A stretch of DNA of 64,000 nucleotides from Dyadobacter sp. (GTDB taxonomy: Bacteria > Bacteroidota > Bacteroidia > Cytophagales > Spirosomataceae), in NCBI RefSeq assembly GCF_017744695.1, contig NZ_JAGIAS010000003.1:682001-746000 (forward strand), given 5' to 3'. Each line of letters opens with the position of its first letter. The first letter of the stretch is position 1. This document shows, one piece after another, positions 57,734-64,000 of the stretch. The notes below the pieces were generated by a model that had not been told where the DNA came from, made no database searches, and was given only the letters and a program-made list of their open reading frames with translations. Both the position numbers and the translations under genes were made by a program.

Positions 57734-58246
57734 ATGAAAAAAATCGCTATTATCTGCATGCTTCTATTGGCCGGCAAAGTGGCATCCGCACAAACCATGA
57801 CTGCCAAATACATTGCAGATTGGGAACGTGCAAAGGAATTCACAAAGGAGTATCTGGATGCAATGCCCGAAGATGGTTATGCGCTGAAACCTACCCCTGA
57901 GATCCGCTCTTTTGCTGCGCAGATGGACCACCTTGGAGATGCCAACTACCTGTTCGTTTCATCCGCAACCGGCAAGGCGAAACCCGAAGAATCTCTTGAA
58001 AAAAGAGCCGATCAATCGAAAGCTGCTGTAACCAAAGGTGTGATGGAGAGCTACGATTTCGTGATCGCAGCATTGAAAGGTATGACCGACGCCGATCTTG
58101 CGAAGGATGTAAAAGTGTTCGGAATGGATATGAAAGCCGGAACTGCATTTGAAAAGGCTTTCGAACACCAGACGCACCACCGCGGCCAAACCACCCCTTA
58201 CATTCGCATGAAGGGTGCGACGCCTCCAAAAGAGAAGTTGTTCTAA
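57734..58246 (+). CDS. DinB-like protein, exported
   Basis: 170 residues from ATG 57734, with a signal peptide (MKKIAIICMLLLAGKVASAQ), unusual for a DinB fold. The metal triad is visible: MDHLGDANY (His about 64) and EHQTHHRGQ (two His, about 147-151). The helical bundle KYIADWERAKEFTKEYLDAMPEDGYALKPTPEIRSFAAQMDHL is standard. DinB proteins are thiol-dependent transferases; a periplasmic version has no assigned reaction. Good terminator follows. Confidence 0.87.
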   Translation: MKKIAIICMLLLAGKVASAQTMTAKYIADWERAKEFTKEYLDAMPEDGYALKPTPEIRSFAAQMDHLGDANYLFVSSATGKAKPEESLEKRADQSKAAVTKGVMESYDFVIAALKGMTDADLAKDVKVFGMDMKAGTAFEKAFEHQTHHRGQTTPYIRMKGATPPKEKLF

Positions 58247-58248
58247 GC

Positions 58249-58279
58249 AAAAAGGGCCGATCCACCGATCGGCCCTTTT
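58249..58279. terminator. Bidirectional intrinsic terminator
   Basis: AAAAAGGGCCGAT with ATCGGCCCTTTT, eight-base GC-rich stem, six-base loop, between the DinB gene and the convergent glycosyltransferase stop. Confidence 0.9.
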
Positions 58280-58284
58280 CGTTA

Positions 58285-59277
58285 TCAGCTCTGTCCGGAC
58301 ACCTTACTTTTCAGATTGTAGAGGTTTAAGGCAAAGAAGCTGTAAATCTTCATAAATACCGGCGGGATAATGAAATCACGGATCACCTCTTTTTTCCGCT
58401 CCGGCGATGGCTCGGCCATCGAAAGGTATTTCACCGCATATTTGACGCGTGGCCAGTAAGTCTCGCCGTATTCTCTCGAAAACAGCATTTTATAGTAGTA
58501 CGTCGCGATATTCTTCGTGAGCCGGTCATGATATTTGTATTTCAATTCCTTATCGATATTGGAATACATTTCAATGCGGTTGAAAAGGAAATCCTTCCCG
58601 TAATGATTGTCCGCAAAGCTTGCCCCTCCGCGTTGTTTCCGGTACACCGACATTACCTCGTCAATATAACCGATCGGGCCGCGGGTTGCGAGCATGATAT
58701 TGCGCGGAATATCGCCGCTCGTCGATTTGTTTGTCCATTCCGGGTCTGGATTCTTCGCAAAATCCTCTCTCCGGAACATCAGGCTCGAAGTTGCGATGAA
58801 GCAAAGCTCGTCCTCGCCAATGAGGTCGTCAACCGTAAATTCCTTCTTGTTAATCCAATTGACCAAATGCGGCGGTGCGGAATTGTCATCGTAGATCACT
58901 TTTGCATTATGGAAACTGGCCGAGTAATGCGGATTGGCATCCATCATATCAACCTGCTTTTGCAGTTTGTCAGGGACCAGCAAGTAATCGTCGCCGTCAA
59001 ACTGGGCGATATACTCCCCTCTTGCCGCGGCGAAAGTGGCCAGCGCATTGAATTTTCCGTTCAGGCCCATGTTTTTTGGATGTAGCAAAAGCCTGATTTT
59101 GTCGGGGAAACGTTGCTGGTATTCGCTTAATATCGCCCGGGTGTTGTCTTTGGAAAAATCATCTCCTACAATAATCTCGAAATCAAATGTAGTCTGCTGC
59201 ATCAGGATCGAATCCAGCATTTTTGCCACAAATTTTTCGTGGTTGTAGGTGACTACACACACGCTCACTTTTATCAT
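58285..59277 (-). CDS. Family 2 glycosyltransferase
   Basis: 330 residues from ATG 59277; a GTG two codons earlier is less likely. GT-A fold: VSVCVVTYNHEKFVAKMLDSIL (start), the first acidic pair EIIVGDDFSKDN, the DxD-type FDGDDYLL (about 93-100), and an acceptor-side region GDIPRNIMLATRGPIGYIDEV. Similar Bacteroidota GT2s build cell-surface or capsule glycans. It has no glycan operon around it. The 203 bases upstream up to 59480 are unremarkable. Confidence 0.88.
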   Translation of the reverse strand: MIKVSVCVVTYNHEKFVAKMLDSILMQQTTFDFEIIVGDDFSKDNTRAILSEYQQRFPDKIRLLLHPKNMGLNGKFNALATFAAARGEYIAQFDGDDYLLVPDKLQKQVDMMDANPHYSASFHNAKVIYDDNSAPPHLVNWINKKEFTVDDLIGEDELCFIATSSLMFRREDFAKNPDPEWTNKSTSGDIPRNIMLATRGPIGYIDEVMSVYRKQRGGASFADNHYGKDFLFNRIEMYSNIDKELKYKYHDRLTKNIATYYYKMLFSREYGETYWPRVKYAVKYLSMAEPSPERKKEVIRDFIIPPVFMKIYSFFALNLYNLKSKVSGQS

Positions 59278-59480
59278 AGTCACTGTTTCATTGAATAAGC
59301 GGAGTCGCTCGGCACAAATTTAGCTGAATTCTCCTCAAAAACTGTACCCCGCTATTTTACGGTTATCTTACCGGGACTCCCGGGCACATAACGGCAAGGC
59401 GTCAAAATAAATTCGGTTCGAAATGAATCCGGCGCCGCGATCGTTTAATTTTGGTACTGTTTTCCATCAATTTCAGAAGA

Positions 59481-60251
59481 ATGTCCGCCTCCCCCACAAC
59501 CGACAAACAACCGATATTCCGCAAACCACAGATATTTAATCAGTTTCCCGAGCTGGTCGCCGCCGAAAGCACACGACATGGCGGTGTAAGCACCGGCCAT
59601 TATGCGTCGCTCAACCTCGGAGGATCTCAGGACAACCCTGAAAGTATCATGCAAAACAACCTGATATTTTTTGGATCGCTGGGGATACCATTCGAAAACG
59701 TCGCAAAAGCTCACCAGGTACATGGCACCGATATCGTAACAGTTACCGCACCGGCACGCTTCGAAGGGTTCGATGCCCTGGTGACCAATGTAACAGGCAT
59801 TCAACTCGCCGTAACCGTCGCCGATTGCACGCCGATCCTGATTTACGATCCCGTAACGGGGGCGGTGGCCGCCATTCATGCAGGCTGGCGCGGTACCGTA
59901 GGCGGGATTGTCGAAAAGACAGTTGCGACCATGCAGAAGAACTACGGCATCCGGCCCGAGGACTGCTTCGGGTATGTGGGCACCTGTATTGATGAATGCA
60001 GCTTTGAAGTAGGCGAAGATGTGGCACAACATTTCACCCCAACCTATAAACGCTGGGATGAAGACGCCGGCAAGTTTTTCGTGGACCTGAAAGCCTCCAA
60101 CCGCGATCAACTGATCCGTAGCGGCATCAAGCCTGAGCATATCGAAGTTTCGCCTTATTCGACCGTGCGTCATAACCACGATTACTTCTCACACCGCGCC
60201 GAAAAAGGGCTCACCGGCCGCCTGCTCGTGACAATCGGGCGCATCAGCTAA
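59481..60251 (+). CDS. pgeF: PgeF, peptidoglycan editing factor (laccase-fold, YfiH family)
   Basis: 256 residues from ATG 59481. The zinc site is intact: H81 (AHQVHGTDIV), C116 (VADCTPIL) and H133 (AAIHAGWRG). In E. coli YfiH/PgeF is an amidase that removes misincorporated L-serine from UDP-MurNAc-L-Ser; older names call it polyphenol oxidase. Other motifs FDALVTN and GPCI-equivalent VGTCIDECSFEVGEDV are present. Monocistronic; followed by a long terminator hairpin. Confidence 0.93.
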   Translation: MSASPTTDKQPIFRKPQIFNQFPELVAAESTRHGGVSTGHYASLNLGGSQDNPESIMQNNLIFFGSLGIPFENVAKAHQVHGTDIVTVTAPARFEGFDALVTNVTGIQLAVTVADCTPILIYDPVTGAVAAIHAGWRGTVGGIVEKTVATMQKNYGIRPEDCFGYVGTCIDECSFEVGEDVAQHFTPTYKRWDEDAGKFFVDLKASNRDQLIRSGIKPEHIEVSPYSTVRHNHDYFSHRAEKGLTGRLLVTIGRIS

Positions 60252-60264
60252 GTAACAAACAAAA

Positions 60265-60300
60265 CGGCCAGTAGCAGGGATACCGCTACTGGCCGCCTCT
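60265..60300 (+). terminator. Terminator hairpin after pgeF
   Basis: CGGCCAGTAGC (60265-60275) and GCTACTGGCCG (60285-60295) make a perfect 11-base stem; the following CCTCTTG is only weakly T-rich. Also positioned to end the convergent H1-like gene. Confidence 0.7.
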
Positions 60301-60315
60301 TGTATTTTCTGAAAT

Positions 60316-60762
60316 TTATGCCTTTTCCGGTGCAGGAGCAGTCGCTTCTGCCTTGGGAGCAGCCGCCGGTTTCGCAGCAGGTTTAGCAGGCGCAGCTTTC
60401 GGAGCAGCTGGTTTTGCGGCAGGCTTGGGAGCGCTCGCTTCTTTACCCACAGTTGGCTTAGCAGGTGCAGCCACAGGTGCTTTGGACGAAGCAGCCGCTA
60501 CCAGCGCTGCTACTTTTTCTTTTTTCTGTGCCTTGCTCTTCTTGCCGTCCTTCTTATCCTTTACTTTCTTCTCCGCATTCTTGGCCTCTTTGGCCTTTTT
60601 CTTGAGAGTTTCCTTTTCAAACTTGGCCACTTTCTTAGCCAGTTTCGCGGCCGCTTTCTCGATCGATTTCTTTATTTTTTTCGAACCGGCAGTGACTGCT
60701 TCAATCTTTCCGGTAAGTGTCTCAGCAATCTCTGTCGATAATTTTTTGGTAGCGGATTTCAT
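60316..60762 (-). CDS. Histone-H1-like Lys/Ala/Pro-rich protein
   Basis: 148 residues from ATG 60762 (MKSATKKLSTEIAETLTGK); the longer frame is not H1-like. A first half rich in Lys and Glu (about 1-85, AAAKLAKKVAKFEKETLKKK) is followed by an Ala/Pro/Lys tail with PAAKPAA-type repeats (about 95-148). The tail matches the basic disordered tails of bacterial H1-like proteins and suggests DNA or RNA binding. No folded domain with a defined function is visible. Found in many Bacteroidota as a nucleoid protein, but this is inference. Confidence 0.75.
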   Translation of the reverse strand: MKSATKKLSTEIAETLTGKIEAVTAGSKKIKKSIEKAAAKLAKKVAKFEKETLKKKAKEAKNAEKKVKDKKDGKKSKAQKKEKVAALVAAASSKAPVAAPAKPTVGKEASAPKPAAKPAAPKAAPAKPAAKPAAAPKAEATAPAPEKA

Positions 60763-60901
60763 AAATCTGATATTAAGAATTTCGTAAATGATACATGGAG
60801 CCCGGCTCCGTTGGGAGCTAAAATGCGTCAAAATTGACGTCAGACAATAACCTACAAATACCCATTATTAATTTATAAATCGCAAATTTTTCGGATTATT
60901 T

Positions 60902-61432
60902 TTATGTTATCTTTTTTCTCACAAAGTCCCACAGTACGATTCCCGCTGATACCGACACATTGAATGAATGCTTCGTTCCGAACTGCGGGATTTCCAGGCA
61001 GCCATCCGATCCCACAATCGCCGCATCACTCACACCTTCTACCTCATTACCAAACACAAAGGCATAAGGGGCATCGCCATCCGGCTCAAAGTTTTGCAGC
61101 AGCACACTTCCCTCGGCCTGTTCGACACACCAGACTTTATAGCCCTTCGATTTCAATATTTCAACCGCCTCCGCTGCACTCGGGCATTTCTCCCATGCCA
61201 CCGACATTTCCGCCCCAAGCGCACTGCGCGTGATCTCACGATGCGGCGGCGCCTGCGTATAACCGCAAAGGATTATCTTTTCCGCCCGCAAAGCATCCGC
61301 AGTACGAAAGAACGATCCTATATTGTTCAGGCTCCTGATGTTATCCAGCACGATCACAAACGGAAATTTCTCCGATTCCTTAAACTCTTCGACCGACATG
61401 CGATCCATTTCATCTACACTCAGCTTACGCAT
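60902..61432 (-). CDS. SpoU-family (TrmH) RNA 2'-O-methyltransferase
   Basis: 176 residues from ATG 61432; a GTG three codons earlier is possible. SPOUT knot motifs: FPFVIVLDNIRSLNNIGSFFRTADAL (motif 1, about 24-49, with N and R of the family), FVFGNEVEGVSDAAI (motif 2, about 128-142) and LEIPQFGTKHSFNVSVSAGIVLWDF (motif 3, about 149-173). It is short and lacks an N-terminal RNA-binding domain, as TrmH-like tRNA methylases of this branch do. Target position unknown. Confidence 0.92.
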   Translation of the reverse strand: MRKLSVDEMDRMSVEEFKESEKFPFVIVLDNIRSLNNIGSFFRTADALRAEKIILCGYTQAPPHREITRSALGAEMSVAWEKCPSAAEAVEILKSKGYKVWCVEQAEGSVLLQNFEPDGDAPYAFVFGNEVEGVSDAAIVGSDGCLEIPQFGTKHSFNVSVSAGIVLWDFVRKKIT

Positions 61433-61455
61433 GAATTTCACTCGATTAATTTCAC

Positions 61456-61487
61456 AAAAAAAGGTTTCTGCACCTGGTACAGAAACC
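61456..61487 (-). terminator. Intrinsic terminator after the NarL-type regulator
   Basis: On the minus strand GGTTTCTGTACC and CAGAAACC form a stem followed by TTTTTTT (61462-61456), 22 bases after the regulator stop. Confidence 0.85.
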
Positions 61488-61509
61488 TTTTCGGTATGGT
61501 AAGAATATT

Positions 61510-62130
61510 CTACTTAATCTTGGTAATCAGCTCTACGATGTTCTTAACGCCCAGTTTTTCGAAAATACGGGCTTTATAAGTACTCACGGTGGAGAGCTGC
61601 AAGTTCAGCTTTTCTGCAATTTTTGCGGTTCCCAAGCCTTCCTTCAAAAGGTTCATCACATCGGTCTCACGCGGCGAAAGGCTCACGATCGGATCCGGCA
61701 TGTATTCTTTCGGGTTGATGAGACGGTTGATATTCATTTGCTGCATATCTTCGCTCATATACTTTTTATTGTTCAAAACACTCATAACAGCGGTTTTGAA
61801 CTCTTCCTCCGGCGCATCTTTCGACAGGTAACCGTCTGCACCTGCTTGAAGGTACATCAAACCGTAGAGTTGTTCGTCGTAGCTCGAAAACATGAGAATT
61901 CTGACGCCTGGCGATTTCGCGCGAATGGTTTCTACCATTTTGGTAGTGTTACCGCCCGGAATATTGATATCCAGGATCAGGAGGTCATAAGCCTTGGTCT
62001 CGAGTTCCTGAAGAATTTTATCAAAATCGTCAACGTCCGAAATTGTTGAATCCGGAATTAGTGATTTGAGGAGGTGTTTGGTACCGATTCTTACCACAGC
62101 ATGGTCTTCGGCGATCAGTATGTGTTTCAT
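61510..62130 (-). CDS. NarL/FixJ-type response regulator
   Basis: 206 residues: receiver domain (1-120) with acidic pair EDH at 8-10, phosphoacceptor D54 (LLILDINIPGG) and Lys in LSKDAPEEE near 105; LuxR helix-turn-helix at about 142-206 (LSPRETDVMNLLKEGLGTAKIAEKLNLQLSTVSTYKARIF). The DHAVVR start and this HTH are common in Bacteroidota. No kinase gene is adjacent, so it is an orphan. The 262-base gap upstream to 62392 is AT-rich with nothing else seen. Confidence 0.95.
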   Translation of the reverse strand: MKHILIAEDHAVVRIGTKHLLKSLIPDSTISDVDDFDKILQELETKAYDLLILDINIPGGNTTKMVETIRAKSPGVRILMFSSYDEQLYGLMYLQAGADGYLSKDAPEEEFKTAVMSVLNNKKYMSEDMQQMNINRLINPKEYMPDPIVSLSPRETDVMNLLKEGLGTAKIAEKLNLQLSTVSTYKARIFEKLGVKNIVELITKIK

Positions 62131-62392
62131 GGATGGGTTGGGTCCAATGGATGTAAAAAACTACTGGTGTCAAATTAATCCGGACAATCAATTTCCAGCC
62201 TGATGATTGTCCTTGAACTGAAAATCCTGATTACCAACCAGTACAATTTTTGTACATTCTAATTGAACTGATTTGATGAATTAACAAAAATAGTAATCAG
62301 CATTGTATTAAACATAAAAAATATCAAATTAGTATATCAATTATTTATCAAAATCCTTGATCTGAGCACATTTAACACACATACTATAACTT

Positions 62393-63385
62393 TTGGCCGC
62401 GATCAGTAATAATTTTACGCGCACTTCTCTTTACTCCTGGATCAACGACGACAGCGTCGTGGATGTGTTTCCAATGCAGGAGGCTCCCTTTCCTACTACC
62501 ATTCCCTGGCTTTTCTTCAGGAGGGAGCAATTGGCCATTCATACTTCTGACCTAATTTATTCATTTATTCTTACTTCCAAAGAATCCAGTCATATTTTGG
62601 CCGTATTTCACTGCCTGCCAGGCTCCCGGGAATGGACGTCACCGCCACTGGCCCCATTTGGTGGCATCATGCCGGTAGCACCTTGCCGTGAATGCCAGCT
62701 GATATTTCTGCTCGCCTGCATCCGTGAATGGGTAAGCCAAATGGGAGGCAACAAGCTCACCATTAAAACCGCGCCATCTTGCTACCACCCGCCTATCCAT
62801 CAAATTTGCCATCGCAGCTACCTCGCTGCCGGTTTTTCACCCAATCATACCCATTCTAATCATTATATTCCTATTACCAGTCAGCGTTTTGAGCAGATTA
62901 TTGAGCCTGCGGAGCGGCGGCGATTAGCCAAAGGCAAAAAGAGTGGTTTACTAGTAACAATTCAACAAGGCGTTTTCGACAAGCCGACCGAAGATTTCTT
63001 ACATCGATGCTATAAAGCGCAAGGCTACCAACTAACGGTATCGCCGGGTCAGCTGGCAAGGCTCGTAAGTGCTTTCCCTGAAAATTATCTGTTTTTTACT
63101 AACCGCTTCGAGGGTGAAACAGTGGCGGTGGCGGTGATGGTGCGTGTCAGCGACGATATCTTATACCACTTCATGTCCGGATACCTGACTGAATACCGTT
63201 CTCTCAGCCCGTCGGTCATGCTTTTTGAAGCGGCGTTTGACTATTGCCAAAAAGAAAAAATCACTACCCTCGACCTCGGCATTTCCATTGACCACCTCGG
63301 CAACCGGAAGCCGTCGCTAAGCCGCTTCAAGTCACGAATCGGCGGCCGGGAATGCGAGAAGGTTATCTACAAGGCCTGGTTTTGA
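62393..63385 (+). CDS. FemAB/GNAT-like acyltransferase
   Basis: 330 residues if started at TTG 62393; no ATG lies further upstream in frame, and the first Met is at about residue 28 (MQEAPFPTT), so the start is uncertain. The protein has a FemAB-type double-GNAT layout: an N-terminal half with LYSWINDDS and a C-terminal half with FFTNRFEGETVAVAVMVRVSDDILYHFMSGYLTEYRSLSPSVMLFEAAFDYCQKEKITTLDLGISIDH, the typical LIDGE-like end. No predicted membrane segment. Such proteins often add amino acids to lipid II, or act in capsule pathways; substrate unknown. Confidence 0.75.
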   Translation: MAAISNNFTRTSLYSWINDDSVVDVFPMQEAPFPTTIPWLFFRREQLAIHTSDLIYSFILTSKESSHILAVFHCLPGSREWTSPPLAPFGGIMPVAPCRECQLIFLLACIREWVSQMGGNKLTIKTAPSCYHPPIHQICHRSYLAAGFSPNHTHSNHYIPITSQRFEQIIEPAERRRLAKGKKSGLLVTIQQGVFDKPTEDFLHRCYKAQGYQLTVSPGQLARLVSAFPENYLFFTNRFEGETVAVAVMVRVSDDILYHFMSGYLTEYRSLSPSVMLFEAAFDYCQKEKITTLDLGISIDHLGNRKPSLSRFKSRIGGRECEKVIYKAWF

Positions 63386-63386
63386 C

Positions 63387-64000
63387 TCAGATACCGAGGC
63401 AGTTACCGTCGCGATAGAATACACTGGTGCAGGTTTCGATACCCACGATCGGGGCCATACCTATGAAGTCGAGCCTGCGGAAACCTGTCTCGGCAAGGTA
63501 TTCTTTGGCACTGGTGTACCAATCGCGTTCAGAGTTGTCCAGAATCAAGACACCATCGGGCGTGAGGAAATCGGCGGCATATTTGGCGCATTTAACCCTG
63601 TTACGACCATCCACCACAATGATATGGTATTTGGAACCCGTCGATTGCACGGATTTTACATAAGTGTCCCCCAGCGGCCGTTCCAGCACTTCCGCATTCG
63701 CCGGAAGCTTTGGCTTGATCTGCTCGATCCAGTCGTGATCGTGCTCTACGGCTGTAATATGCTCCACGCGTGCCGCATACCAGCGTGTAGAATTGCCTGA
63801 TCCGTACTCAAAAACCTGAAAATCAGACTTCAATCTTGGTTTCAAAAAGAAAATAAAAGGATAAGTATACCAGGGAAGCGGGTCACCATTAATATCGATC
63901 GATTGTTTGGCATGGAAGCTTTTGAACCATCCGTATTGTTTCAGCGCACCGTCGAGGTACAGCTGAACGCTACCACCGAGGCCGGTCTGGTTCAGCAGGC
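63387..64000 (-). CDS. SAM-dependent methyltransferase-like protein, 5' end beyond the window
   Basis: About 204 codons are visible and the frame is open to the right edge, so the true start lies outside. The visible part includes motif I FEYGSGNSTRWYA (the G-x-G-x-S loop), the acidic end AVEHDHDW of the second strand, VVDGRNRVKCAKYAADFL (motif around the catalytic face), LILDNSERDW and an ending CTSVFYRDGNCLGI. This is a Rossmann methyltransferase domain of the class seen in bacterial surface-glycan loci. It is convergent with the FemAB-like gene with one base between the stops. Confidence 0.85.
   Translation of the reverse strand, partial: LLNQTGLGGSVQLYLDGALKQYGWFKSFHAKQSIDINGDPLPWYTYPFIFFLKPRLKSDFQVFEYGSGNSTRWYAARVEHITAVEHDHDWIEQIKPKLPANAEVLERPLGDTYVKSVQSTGSKYHIIVVDGRNRVKCAKYAADFLTPDGVLILDNSERDWYTSAKEYLAETGFRRLDFIGMAPIVGIETCTSVFYRDGNCLGI

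Noticed and set aside
60353..60787. Ala/Phe-rich membrane-like ORF opposite the H1-like gene
   Set aside because: It is the reverse reading of a Lys/Ala repeat gene, which gives an artificial hydrophobic pattern.

Overview
The window looks like chromosome of a Bacteroidota member, most likely Cytophagales and close to Dyadobacter. This is an inference from gene content: tandem FtsX/MacB-type permeases, TonB receptors with an N-terminal carboxypeptidase-like domain, a type IX secretion sorting tail, glycan-active enzymes, promoters of the TAnnTTTG type, and a general lack of Shine-Dalgarno sequences. There are no rRNA or tRNA genes, CRISPR arrays or prophage. Coding density is high and most genes are typical for the group.

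Layout. 1-9715 (minus strand) is a macrolide-type efflux operon: HlyD adaptor, ATPase, a small secreted protein and three large FtsX permeases, the last cut by the window edge. A PIN-type toxin-antitoxin pair is embedded in it on the opposite strand. 10029-11399 is an NtrC-type regulator, and the 313-base gap before it carries a sigma-54-like promoter and repeated half-sites facing the efflux operon. 11493-18767 holds a GH127 glycosidase, an LEA-like membrane protein, a DUF892 ferritin-like protein, a flavin/PNPOx-fold stress protein, a TonB receptor and a second PIN/antitoxin pair. 18822-21960 is a thiamin salvage operon (thiM, thiE, thiD, tenA). 22066-28812 carries a HAD phosphatase, an NtrY-like kinase, a lipoprotein, two APC permeases and a PLC-like secreted protein. 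28789-36548 is a four-gene minus-strand cluster of two DUF4331 (SHREAP) proteins, a TPR lipoprotein and a TonB receptor; it is the best candidate here for an undescribed functional unit.

37129-48117 contains a LytTR regulator, a NamZ-type muramidase, a radical SAM protein, an M42 peptidase, a tiny HExxH protein, greA, fmt, a Y1 (IS200/RAYT-like) transposase, folA, an esterase and hslU. 48294-55687 has a GH92 mannosidase, a cytochrome c, a siderophore-type TonB receptor, a FGGY kinase and a small secreted protein. 56075-64000 has a small membrane protein, a purple-acid-phosphatase-like enzyme, a DinB-like protein, a GT2, pgeF, an H1-like protein, a SpoU methylase, a NarL-type regulator, a FemAB/GNAT-like protein and a partial methyltransferase.

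The most unusual layer lies between the genes. A 161-165-base element made of four small hairpins, each flanked by TGTAAY or its complement, occurs twice: directly behind the Y1 transposase and, inverted, inside the thiamin operon. This resembles the REPIN/RAYT arrangement known in other phyla. Several other gaps hold palindromes or arrays of short words (TTCGGCTNTCGGC, CCTGAC, GGAGGAAAGGG, CACGAAGACACGAA and others), some starting exactly at stop codons. A terminator-ended leader precedes greA, reminiscent of E. coli GraL.
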